NCBI GenBank assembly: GCA_029433345.1
Contig: JAQTHY010000001.1
Location: forward strand, 1,798,001-1,862,000
Length of the DNA: 64,000 nucleotides
Direction: 5' to 3'
Origin: Orbaceae bacterium ESL0727
Lineage (GTDB): Bacteria > Pseudomonadota > Gammaproteobacteria > Enterobacterales > Orbaceae
Shown here one piece after another: positions 19,054 through 27,961 of the stretch. Under the pieces are notes generated by a model. The model was not told the origin of the DNA. It made no database searches and saw only the letters and a program-made list of their open reading frames with translations. How positions within the stretch are numbered: position 1 is the stretch's first letter; each line of letters opens with the position of its first letter. The translations under genes and the position numbers were made by a program.

Positions 19054-21014
19054 TATTAAAAAAAGAGATCGGCCACCGTTTGCAATGGTCATTTATCTTC
19101 TGTGCGTTATTAATTTTTTTAATTGGTATTGTCTGCCTATATAGTTGGAAAAAGCAAAATCAGCAGATCCGTTATGCGCTAGAAGATTACATTCCCAAAA
19201 TACAAGCATCGATTAGACTTGATGAAAATGTCAATGCACTCTTTAATGAATTTAATGAGCTGGCGCAAGCAACCAATACCCAATCACGGCTCTCATTAAA
19301 AGCCAAAATTAATACCCGTTTGACCGTATTGCAACAACTGCTTGATAAATTACCCATTGAGCGACAAGCGTTCTTTCAAGATACGATTAACAAAGTGCGC
19401 ACTTTATTAGCCGATGTTGATCACGCGTTATCTGACTATCATGTTGTATTAAATAAATTATCCGAAACGCAAACCTATATTTACTGGCTACATAATGATT
19501 TTAATCAAGAAATCAACGCTCTACTCCAAGATATCAGTCTGCAACAGAACTTTCTTTTAGATCAATTAAAAAAAGAGGGTAAACAAGATAAAATCTACAC
19601 AACCCTCAATAGTATCCATCAAGAACTCGATGTGATCGCCTCGTTTGCGGCAACCGAAAATCAAATTATCGGCGGCATTGATCAACTGATGGATAAGAAT
19701 AGCATCCAGAATTTACAAAATAATCTGCATTATCTGCATTCGTTAGAACAGAGCAGCAAAGAGATCCTGTTGCATTCATCAAGTAGTATGGTGACATTAC
19801 GGCAGATTATCCAAGAGTTGTATAAGATTTCACTTACGCCGAATCAATTGCCGTCTTTATTAACCGATTATGAGACAAAACTCAAACAGTTAAATCAGAC
19901 GATTGTTAACAAAGATAATCTACTTAATATCATCAAAAAAAATCTAGAACAGCAAGTCAATAGCGATCATTGGCAACTGATCTATTTTTCAAATAAAGTG
20001 CAAGATGCGTCAAATCTCAGTATCTCCGTGATTATTATTACCACGTTTGTCGCCATTTTGTTTATTTTGATTTTTAATCAATTTTATATTCATCCCAAAA
20101 TTACCGCTCGCTTAATGGTTCTTAATCATTCCGTTATCGAACTGAGCAAAGGGAATTTACAAACGCAGATTCCGGTATACGGGCAAGATGAATTAGGCAG
20201 AATTGCCGAACTATTGCGCCAAAGTATGGCACGGATTCATAATCAAACACTGCAGTTAGAAGCAGAAATTATTGAGCGTATTTCGATCGAAAAAAATCTG
20301 CGTGAAACACAAAATGATCTCATTCAAACCGCTAAACTAGCGATGGTCGGGCAAACTGTCACCACGTTAGCACACGAAATCAATCAACCGTTAAACGCCC
20401 TTTCTATCTATTTATATACCGCGCAAGTTGCTGCGCCTAAAGAGAGCGAAATCGGCTATGCCATTGAAAAAAGCCAGCAATTAATTGTGCGTATCAAAAA
20501 TATTATTATGCAACTTCGCACATTTAGTAAACGTAGCGATGCCGACGAACCGTTAAAAGTGATCAATGTTAACCAACTCATTAAGCATGCCTGGGAAATT
20601 ATCTCATTAAACAAAACGGTGCATGTCAAACTCTTCACACCCGACAATATCGGCATGGTGTTAGGTAATGAGATCCGTTATGAACAAGTTTTCGTCAATA
20701 TTTTTGCTAATGCCGTCGATGCTTGTGACAATAAAGAAGCCTATGTCACTATCGAAAAAGTAGAAAGTGACACCAAACTGACGCTTTATATTCATGATAA
20801 TGGTAAAGGCTGGCCGTTAGATGAGGCAGATAAACTGCTGATTCCTTTTAGCACCAATAAAAAAATTGGTCTCGGTATTGGCTTGTCACTCAGTCAATCG
20901 ATTATGCAGCAGAATCAAGGTAATTTGTATATTGCCTCAACATTAAGCAGACACGCGTTAATTATTTTGGAATTTATCAAACCAACAGATTATACTCATT
21001 CTGATCAAACCTAA
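19050..21014 (+). CDS. pgtB: PgtB sensor histidine kinase
   Basis: A 654-residue membrane kinase. Transmembrane helix near residues 13-30, a long helical periplasmic sensor region, a second helix around 325-345 (SVIIITTFVAILFILIF), HAMP linker, then HisKA with phospho-acceptor His about 442 (LAHEINQPLNALS) and the ATPase boxes N (FVNIFANAVDACDN), G1 (DNGKGW) and G2 (GLGIGLSLS). It should autophosphorylate and pass phosphate to PgtA. Helix-rich periplasmic part fits direct contact with PgtC. Confidence 0.88.
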   Translation: MILKKEIGHRLQWSFIFCALLIFLIGIVCLYSWKKQNQQIRYALEDYIPKIQASIRLDENVNALFNEFNELAQATNTQSRLSLKAKINTRLTVLQQLLDKLPIERQAFFQDTINKVRTLLADVDHALSDYHVVLNKLSETQTYIYWLHNDFNQEINALLQDISLQQNFLLDQLKKEGKQDKIYTTLNSIHQELDVIASFAATENQIIGGIDQLMDKNSIQNLQNNLHYLHSLEQSSKEILLHSSSSMVTLRQIIQELYKISLTPNQLPSLLTDYETKLKQLNQTIVNKDNLLNIIKKNLEQQVNSDHWQLIYFSNKVQDASNLSISVIIITTFVAILFILIFNQFYIHPKITARLMVLNHSVIELSKGNLQTQIPVYGQDELGRIAELLRQSMARIHNQTLQLEAEIIERISIEKNLRETQNDLIQTAKLAMVGQTVTTLAHEINQPLNALSIYLYTAQVAAPKESEIGYAIEKSQQLIVRIKNIIMQLRTFSKRSDADEPLKVINVNQLIKHAWEIISLNKTVHVKLFTPDNIGMVLGNEIRYEQVFVNIFANAVDACDNKEAYVTIEKVESDTKLTLYIHDNGKGWPLDEADKLLIPFSTNKKIGLGIGLSLSQSIMQQNQGNLYIASTLSRHALIILEFIKPTDYTHSDQT

Positions 21015-21220
21015 TCGACATATAGGGAAATCGAATAAAATCCGATAAAAATTCCCCATCAGATAACGGTGATCCCCTTGATGAGAATCACCGTAATCAA
21101 GTCGTTGTCTTCATCAGCAATTGGCAAGACAATTCGAAAGATAATTTAGACGATGATTGGCGAGATTATTTGAAAAACGATTTAGACGATCAGCAATAAC
21201 AATCCATTTAGGAACCCATA

Positions 21221-22669
21221 ATGACAAAACAGATAGAACAAGAAAACATTCTTATTGTGGATGATGACAAAGACATTTTACAAGCTTATCAATTACTTCT
21301 AAAACAGCAGAACAAACTCGCCTATGTGTGTGATAACCCTTTAGACGCGATCGATATTATTCCACCTAATTGGTGTGGTGTTGCTGTCATTGATATCTAT
21401 ATGCCCTATCTATCTGGATTAGAATTAATGGACAAGATCCATAAAATTGATAGACAGATCCCCGTGCTCTTGATTACCGGACACGGCGATGTGCCATTGG
21501 CCGTCGAGGCGGTAAAAAAAGGGGCTTATGATTTTATCGAAAAACCGATAGATCCCGCACTCTTTATGCAAAAGATCAATACCGTACTAGCCGAACGTGA
21601 ACGCCATTTGGCGCGCAAATTACAAAAGCAGCAACAAATTGCCTTACATCTCATTGGCGAAAGTACGTGGGCAAAAACGATGCGGGAAAAATTATTAGCC
21701 TATTCGCTAACCACTTTACCAGTTTATCTCTATGGGCCGGCTGGTGTGGGGAAATTGCTTGCCGCCAAACAACTTATCGCCTCCCACACTATGCATGTAA
21801 ACAACAATCATGCAAATAGCAATCATACAAATAACAGTCATACAAACCATATCAATACAAACAGTAACCATACAGATATAACGCCGTCTTCACGTGCAGA
21901 GGCGATAACAGCCCCCCCAAATCCCATTGAGATTCACAATTTACAGCAAGTGGATAATTTTGATGATTTCGAATCATGGCTACTGCGTGCTGAACATGGC
22001 ACATTGATATTACAGCATATTGATCTCTTGCCGACCAAATACCAAAAACTGCTTATCCAATACCAAGATGTCGAATATAAAGCGAATCACGATGCCAATA
22101 ATCAACATACCGGATCATTAGATCGCCGATTCCGACTCATTGTCACCAGTTATAAAAGTCCTGAACAACTTGCCGCAGAACAGATTTTATTACCTGAATT
22201 TTATTATCTCTTTTCGCTCAGCAAATTAGAGTTTTTAAGCTTACAGCAACGCAAAAAAGATATTATTACCATCTTCGAGTATTATCTCAAAATGGCTTGT
22301 AAACGCGTCAATATTAAACGTCCGCCATTAAGTGATCTATTAAAAAAGACACTCACCAATCGCCAATGGGGTAATAATGTGAGTGAACTTATTAATGCAG
22401 CCGAACTTTTTGCGGTGGGCATTACGCCAACCAAAGAGAGCAGTATGTTTTGCCCGCCTGACCATTTTTTTCCGCATAATTTTTATGCAGATAGAAATCA
22501 TTCTTTAGAACAGAATATCGATGAATACGAAAAAAATTTGATTATCAATGCCCTTGATTTACATCAAGGTCGTATCAATGAAGCCGCTGATTATTTAAAA
22601 ATCCCACGGAAAAAACTCTATCTGCGAATGAAGAAACATCAAATTGATAAAGATCGTTTTAAATATTAA
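21221..22669 (+). CDS. pgtA: PgtA response regulator with degenerate AAA+ domain
   Basis: A 482-residue NtrC-like regulator of pgtP. Receiver domain 1-120 with Asp pair (IVDDDKD), phospho-acceptor Asp in AVIDIYMPYLSG and the conserved Lys in FIEKP. The central domain keeps a Walker A (GPAGVGK) but the Walker B is GTLILQHID instead of GTLFLDEIG, and no GAFTGA loop is seen, so sigma-54 activation and ATP hydrolysis are unlikely. A Fis-type helix-turn-helix closes the protein (GRINEAADYLKIPRKKLYLR). An Asn/His/Thr-rich run at about residues 188-222 comes from a coding 12-nt tandem repeat. A 206-bp gap separates it from pgtB. Confidence 0.85.
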   Translation: MTKQIEQENILIVDDDKDILQAYQLLLKQQNKLAYVCDNPLDAIDIIPPNWCGVAVIDIYMPYLSGLELMDKIHKIDRQIPVLLITGHGDVPLAVEAVKKGAYDFIEKPIDPALFMQKINTVLAERERHLARKLQKQQQIALHLIGESTWAKTMREKLLAYSLTTLPVYLYGPAGVGKLLAAKQLIASHTMHVNNNHANSNHTNNSHTNHINTNSNHTDITPSSRAEAITAPPNPIEIHNLQQVDNFDDFESWLLRAEHGTLILQHIDLLPTKYQKLLIQYQDVEYKANHDANNQHTGSLDRRFRLIVTSYKSPEQLAAEQILLPEFYYLFSLSKLEFLSLQQRKKDIITIFEYYLKMACKRVNIKRPPLSDLLKKTLTNRQWGNNVSELINAAELFAVGITPTKESSMFCPPDHFFPHNFYADRNHSLEQNIDEYEKNLIINALDLHQGRINEAADYLKIPRKKLYLRMKKHQIDKDRFKY

Positions 22670-22692
22670 TCCTTCAACATTAATAACGAGAT

Positions 22693-22800
22693 ATTAATAC
22701 TTAGGTATGAATACTTAGCTATTAATACTTAGACATAAATACTTAGATATAAATACTTAGATATAAATACTTAGATATAAATACTTAGACATAAATAAGG
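22693..22800 (+). repeat. 14-bp tandem repeat
   Basis: Seven copies plus a partial one of a unit ATAAATACTTAGAT, the first three diverged and the next four nearly identical. It lies between pgtA and the MFS gene. Confidence 0.9.
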
Positions 22801-22948
22801 ACATCAAGACGCACCGTTCAAAACGCAGTGATTGAAGTTAAACAAAAAATGCTAAACCGTGTGATCATATTGTGTTCATCCCAAAACAGTTTTATAGTGC
22901 CACGTTGGCGAATAACCAAGACGATTAATTTACGTTGTGAGTTTCAAT

Positions 22949-24181
22949 ATGCTATCTATCCCATCTACCAAATCAGGCGGCGCCACTTTATGGAGTCGAA
23001 ATTTTATTGTGGTCTCTTTTATTAATTTTTTCGTTCTATTTATCTATTATGCATTACTTGTCACGATTGGTAGTTATGCGATGACAACATTTCAAGCTAG
23101 CTATAGCATGGTAGGATTAGTCGCTGGCATGATGGTAATTGGCTGTTTGGTGGGGCGTTTTCTGACTGGATATTTGATTGAGATTATTGGCTGTCGAAAA
23201 ATTCTATTTGCTGGTATCTTTCTTTTTATTATCTCCATGTCATTTTACCTACTTGCCGCTAATCTTACCCTGTTATTATGGGTACGGTTTATCAGTGGTA
23301 TTTCTGTCGGTATCATTGGCACCGTTACTGGCACCATCGTGGTTTATATTGTCCCTTATAATAGGCGCGGTGAAGGTATTAGTTATTTTAGCTTAAGTAC
23401 GATTATTGCTACCGCGGTAGGTCCGCTAATTGGTCTTTGTTTTGTATCAACAACCGTCCCATTTGCACGACTTTTTTATTTAGCTATTTTAGTTGGCATC
23501 ATTTCGTTGCTGATTGCCTTAACATTAAATACCGCTAATCTGACCTTTAATAATGCTGATAAATCGACACCGCATCAAAAAGCAGATTGGTTAAAACTCT
23601 CCAATTATATTGAGCCAAATGCAATAAAAATCTCATTTGTGGTGATGTTAGTGGCTACCGGTTACGCCGCCATCCAATCTTACTTCTTTTCTTACGTTCA
23701 ACAACTCAATTTATTAAGTTCGGTAAATGGTCTATTTTTCCCAATTTATGCTGCATCGATTCTGATTTCACGCCCTTTTAGTGGCCGATTATTTGATCTT
23801 AAAGGTGAAAATATTATCGTTTATCCATCATTATTCATTCTCGCTATTGGTTTTATACTATTCGGAACAGCGAATTCTAGTGCAATGATATTAATTGCCA
23901 GTGCTTTAATTGGTTTGGGATTTGGGAACTTCCAATCTACGGCACAAGCCATTGCCGTAAAAGTGTCACCGCATCACAAAATAGGGCAAGCAACGTCCAC
24001 TTATTTTATTCTATTTGATTTAGGTGTCGGTTTAGGGCCCTATTTTTTAGGTTTTTTTATTCCTTATGTGGGGTATCGTGGATTATATTGCGTTTGTGGC
24101 GTGATCAGCGTCATCGCCGGTGTGTTATATTTCTTTTTGCATGGACGAAAGAAGGCCAAAGCAGTTGTCATCAATAGATGA
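22949..24181 (+). CDS. MFS transporter (DHA1-like)
   Basis: About 410 residues, twelve predicted helices, with the motif-A-like loop GRFLTGYLIEIIGCRK between helices 2 and 3 and its echo SRPFSGRLFDLKGENI in the second half. The substrate is not identifiable; exporters of drugs, sugars or small peptides share this pattern. The start is uncertain: GTG at 22937 or ATG at 22949, neither with a clear ribosome site. It stands alone after a tandem-repeat region, downstream of the pgt locus but probably not part of it. Confidence 0.75.
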   Translation: MLSIPSTKSGGATLWSRNFIVVSFINFFVLFIYYALLVTIGSYAMTTFQASYSMVGLVAGMMVIGCLVGRFLTGYLIEIIGCRKILFAGIFLFIISMSFYLLAANLTLLLWVRFISGISVGIIGTVTGTIVVYIVPYNRRGEGISYFSLSTIIATAVGPLIGLCFVSTTVPFARLFYLAILVGIISLLIALTLNTANLTFNNADKSTPHQKADWLKLSNYIEPNAIKISFVVMLVATGYAAIQSYFFSYVQQLNLLSSVNGLFFPIYAASILISRPFSGRLFDLKGENIIVYPSLFILAIGFILFGTANSSAMILIASALIGLGFGNFQSTAQAIAVKVSPHHKIGQATSTYFILFDLGVGLGPYFLGFFIPYVGYRGLYCVCGVISVIAGVLYFFLHGRKKAKAVVINR

Positions 24182-24300
24182 TCACTGATGCATCTTTGTG
24201 AATGACTATTTATGGCATCTGATTCGTTATCGCATCTAAATATCGTCTAACTATAGCAAGACTATTAACCAAAATTATCGACCATACCATATAGATAATT

Positions 24301-24326
24301 ATTCCACCGACAGATATCGGTGGAAT
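24301..24326. terminator. Hairpin between MFS gene and mgtA
   Basis: Perfect 10-bp stem ATTCCACCGA / TCGGTGGAAT with a 6-nt loop, between convergent genes. It lacks a long T-run on either strand. Confidence 0.5.
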
Positions 24327-24335
24327 AGCGCATCA

Positions 24336-26996
24336 TTAGAACCACTGTCCGAAACGTTTAATATAAATGCGTTTCATCAATTGTGCGACAATGCAATAAC
24401 TTAACAGTGTTGCGATCAACCAAGGGAAATAGCTCCATGGTAAAGGTGTTAAGCCAATAAGAGTACCTAATGGTGAAAAAGGAATATAGATGCCGATCGC
24501 CATCACAAACAGCGTCATCACAATAACCGGAAACGCAGCTGTACTTTGGATAAACGGTATTTTTTGCGTTCTTAACATATGGACAACCAAGGTTTGCGAT
24601 AATAATCCTTCAATAAACCATCCTGAATGAAACAATGCTTGCGCATCGACATTATTCGCACCAAAGACAAACCACATTAATGCAAATGTCGTAATATCAA
24701 AAATAGAGGATGTGGGTCCCATCCAAAGCATAAAACGACCAATATTCGGTGCATCCCACTTGCGCGGTTTTTGTAAAAACTCTTCATCCATCTTATCCCA
24801 CGGCAATGATAATTGAGAAATATCATACAGTAAGTTTTGGATCAAAAGCTGAATCGCCAGCATCGGTAAAAACGGTAAAAACGCACTGGCCACTAATACT
24901 GAAAAAACATTACCAAAGTTCGAGCTGGCTGTCATATTCAGATATTTCATAATATTGCCAAACGTTTCTCGTCCTCGAATCACCCCTTCTTCTAATACCA
25001 TTAAACTCTTTTCGAGCAGAATGATATCAGCCGATTCTTTGGCTATATCTGTTGCACTATCAACCGAAATACCGACATCGGCATCGCGCAGTGCCGGCGC
25101 ATCATTAATACCGTCGCCTAAAAAACCGACTGTATGACCACTGGCTTGTAATAACTGAATAATGCGTGATTTTTGTAGCGGCGTTAATTTCGCAAATATC
25201 GTATGTTGTCTAATTTGGATTTTCAGTTCATCATCACCCATCTTTTCAATTTGTGGTCCTAACAATGCACTTTTTGCCTCCAATCCCACTTCTCGACACA
25301 CTTTCATTGTGACGATTTCATTATCCCCAGTCAGCACTTTTACGGCGACACCATGTGCTTTTAATGCACTAATCGCGCCACTGGCACTCTCTTTAGGTGG
25401 ATCTAAAAACGTTAAAAAACCACGAATAGCCAACGCATTTTCATCCGCAACGCTATATTGTGTTTTTGTTTCAGCCGCAGGAATAATTTTTTCGCCGACA
25501 ACCAGCACACGAAAACCTTCTTGATTATAAGCATGCGCAAGTGCAATTAAGGCTTGTTTGCGTTTTTCATCCAACGGCAAATATTCACCATTTTCATAAA
25601 TATGGCTAGCAATGGCAAGCATTTCTTCAACCGCACCTTTACAGATCATAAGGTGGTTATCACTGCCATTTTGTACCACTACCGATAAACGACGGCGAAT
25701 AAAATCAAACGGCAATTCATCAATTTTACGGTAGTTTTCAACGCCGCTCTCTTCGAGATTGCTTTTTACCTTTTCTTCGGCAAAACGGATAATCGCTTTA
25801 TCCATTAGATTTTTCATGCCACTTTGGTGGTAACTATTTAGCCACGCCAATTGCAATACAGCTGAATCAACCTGACCATTGATATCTAAATGCTGTTCTA
25901 AAATAATGTTATCTTGTGTTAATGTCCCCGTTTTATCGGTACACAAAATATCCATCGCGCCAAAATTTTGGATCGCATTTAACCGTTTAACGACAACCTT
26001 TCGTTTCGCCATGCCAACTGCACCTTTGGCTAGATTAGCACTGACAATCATTGGCAACATTTCAGGTGTTAATCCCACCGCAACAGCTAACGCGAACAAG
26101 ACGGCTTCGCCCCAGTCTCCTTTTGAAAATCCGTTAATCACAAAAATAATCGGTACCATGATTAACATAAAACGAATTAATAACCAACTCACGCTATTCA
26201 CACCTTTATCAAAGGCAGTTTCGGCACGCGAACCAATAATTGATTTAGCTAAAGAACCGAAATAAGTTTTCGCGCCTGTTGCAATAACAATCGCTTTGGC
26301 GGTACCGCTCACAACGTTAGCGCCCATAAAACAAAGATTTTGCGCATCTAAGTTATTGGTAGTATCGCAATCAGCCGTTTCATCGACTCCCTGTTGTGCA
26401 TTTTTTTGTGAAACGGCACCTAGCGTGTCATATTTTTCGACTGGAATAGATTCGCCAGTTAATACAGCTTGGCTCACAAAAAGATCACGCGATTCGATAA
26501 GGCGTACATCAGCCGGAATCATATCACCTGCCGATAACAGTACAATATCGCCAGGTACGATTTCACTCAATGGAATTTCAAATGCGCTTGCCGGCTGATC
26601 ATCATCATTACGACGTAAAACTGTCGCCGTGGTGCGAATCATGGATTTTAAGGCTTCTGCGGCTTTATTCGAGCGGTATTCTTGCCAAAATCGTAACAAA
26701 CCACTTAGCGTGACCATAGTTAAGATAATGATAATGCCTGTAAAATCAGCTTCTTCACCATATTGCATCGGCAAATAACAGTCGGTAAAAAAACTCACAC
26801 CGGCTAAAATGAGTAAAACAAAAATAAATGGATTTTTAAAAGCTAACAATAACTGTACCAATGCTGAGGGTACCGCTTCTCTGGCAACTTCATTTTTACC
26901 ATATTTTTCGAGTCGTGATTGCGCATCCGCTTTGGTTAAACCTGACAAAGTCGATCTAAATTTTGATAATATGCTATCTAAGCTATTTTTTGTCAT
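24336..26996 (-). CDS. mgtA: Magnesium-importing P-type ATPase
   Basis: P3B-type ATPase bringing Mg2+ into the cell, 886 residues (E. coli MgtA 898). Visible: N-terminal cation-ATPase domain, actuator motif LTGESIPVE, phosphorylation site DKTGTLTQDN, nucleotide-domain KGAVEEML, hinge GDGINDAPALRDADVGISVD and the C-terminal helices typical of MgtA/MgtB. Its ATG is preceded by an unusually long untranslated leader (about 515 nt from a predicted promoter) with short ORFs, which points to post-initiation control as for MgtA in Salmonella. Confidence 0.95.
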   Translation of the reverse strand: MTKNSLDSILSKFRSTLSGLTKADAQSRLEKYGKNEVAREAVPSALVQLLLAFKNPFIFVLLILAGVSFFTDCYLPMQYGEEADFTGIIIILTMVTLSGLLRFWQEYRSNKAAEALKSMIRTTATVLRRNDDDQPASAFEIPLSEIVPGDIVLLSAGDMIPADVRLIESRDLFVSQAVLTGESIPVEKYDTLGAVSQKNAQQGVDETADCDTTNNLDAQNLCFMGANVVSGTAKAIVIATGAKTYFGSLAKSIIGSRAETAFDKGVNSVSWLLIRFMLIMVPIIFVINGFSKGDWGEAVLFALAVAVGLTPEMLPMIVSANLAKGAVGMAKRKVVVKRLNAIQNFGAMDILCTDKTGTLTQDNIILEQHLDINGQVDSAVLQLAWLNSYHQSGMKNLMDKAIIRFAEEKVKSNLEESGVENYRKIDELPFDFIRRRLSVVVQNGSDNHLMICKGAVEEMLAIASHIYENGEYLPLDEKRKQALIALAHAYNQEGFRVLVVGEKIIPAAETKTQYSVADENALAIRGFLTFLDPPKESASGAISALKAHGVAVKVLTGDNEIVTMKVCREVGLEAKSALLGPQIEKMGDDELKIQIRQHTIFAKLTPLQKSRIIQLLQASGHTVGFLGDGINDAPALRDADVGISVDSATDIAKESADIILLEKSLMVLEEGVIRGRETFGNIMKYLNMTASSNFGNVFSVLVASAFLPFLPMLAIQLLIQNLLYDISQLSLPWDKMDEEFLQKPRKWDAPNIGRFMLWMGPTSSIFDITTFALMWFVFGANNVDAQALFHSGWFIEGLLSQTLVVHMLRTQKIPFIQSTAAFPVIVMTLFVMAIGIYIPFSPLGTLIGLTPLPWSYFPWLIATLLSYCIVAQLMKRIYIKRFGQWF

Positions 26997-27172
26997 AATA
27001 GTGTACCTATAACTTACTTTTTTTAATCAAAATTATTCATAAATATCGGTAAATCATCGTCTAATAAAATAGATAATTCATGATAAATTAGGTATGAATT
27101 GCACAGCAAATATCCGCCACAAAAGCGTTGCTGAAGATAAAATTCAATTTAATGATAAAAATACATTAAGAA

Positions 27173-27286
27173 TCAGATACAACTCGGTGGTTCTAGCTGT
27201 TTTTCGGAAAGGTATAAGATGCACAGAAGCAAAGTTTGTGCAGAATGATGTTTTGAATTTGTGTGATAGCGTTTAGAAAATTGCAT
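27173..27286 (-). CDS. Possible second short ORF in the mgtA leader
   Basis: A 37-codon ORF beginning MQFSKRYHTN and ending QLEPPSCI, with GGTGA six bases before its ATG. It lies between the first leader ORF and mgtA. Coding potential is unproven and it may be chance. Confidence 0.25.
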   Translation of the reverse strand: MQFSKRYHTNSKHHSAQTLLLCILYLSEKQLEPPSCI

Positions 27287-27339
27287 ATCGTTCACCGTGA
27301 CCGTTCTATCCATTTCGGTTTGTGAACTGAAAAAAATAA

Positions 27340-27420
27340 TTATTTAGACAGATCTGTAACCGATGATGGTGGTTGTAATTCATCTCCCCACAGACTGGGG
27401 TGACCCGATTGAGCGTCCAT
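27340..27420 (-). CDS. Candidate mgtA leader peptide
   Basis: A 26-codon ORF beginning MDAQSGHPSLW with acidic and di-proline residues (GDELQPPSS) and a strong ribosome site (AGGAGA, 5 bases from ATG). It follows a sigma-70-like promoter by about 90 nt and is followed by an AT hairpin with a T-run (AAATAATTATTTTTTT). Its codons 7-12 span a CCCCA/TGGGG hairpin. It is analogous in position to MgtL of Salmonella but not similar in sequence. A role in Mg-responsive attenuation is inference. Confidence 0.5.
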   Translation of the reverse strand: MDAQSGHPSLWGDELQPPSSVTDLSK

Positions 27421-27520
27421 ATTTCTCCTATAAATTCGACTCAACATTTTATTCCTGCATTTTTCTATTTCCCTATTTAGTCATCTCATACTGAAACAGG
27501 AAAACCTGCAAGGCGGGCAC

Positions 27521-27549
27521 TTTATACTCTTTTAAAATAAAAAAATCAA
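27521..27549 (-). promoter_or_regulatory. Predicted promoter of the mgtA leader transcript
   Basis: On the minus strand TTGATT and TATAAA with 17-bp spacing; the start would be near 27514, giving a leader of about 515 nt before mgtA. Confidence 0.5.
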
Positions 27550-27961
27550 GTTTTATAATGACATTTAATCTATTTAACAATAAAAAAACAGATTACATAC
27601 AGTTCACAAACACTCTTCTGATAAAAAATACGTTTTATCACCACCCATTAATTATGGGTAGCATTTTAGAAGTTGTTCTGCGAATTCACCCTAAAAATTT
27701 GACATAAACTTTGACACAAACGTAGTGTAGTTCTGAAACATTAAAATAGAACATGTTAGATGATAGCGATCGATCATTTGATAAAAAGAATCCGATAAGT
27801 GGATGATATTAATCATCATCACATAACGTGATAAATTAACTATGAATAAACAAATCATTAGCTATAAAAAAGAGACGATAGCGCAATGTGCTAACATCCC
27901 TTCTTTTAGTTATATATTGAGAAAAGCGGGTTGGATACAACTATTCACTTATCAAGCAAAC
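27550..27961. other. Intergenic region between mgtA promoter and ggt
   Basis: AT-rich with no supported gene. It holds one type A dispersed repeat (27698) and, near 27649, a short sequence (ATTATGGGTAGCA) resembling part of a type B copy. Confidence 0.45.
27698..27741 (-). repeat. Dispersed intergenic repeat, copy 4 (type A, internally duplicated)
   Basis: On the plus strand TTTGACATAAAC is followed by a second TTTGACACAAAC, then GTAGTGTAGTTCTGAAACAT; the right end of the element is duplicated. Confidence 0.6.

Noticed and set aside
27094-27276. 60-residue plus-strand open frame in the mgtA leader
   Set aside because: No ribosome site, no recognisable domain and antisense to the leader ORF region.
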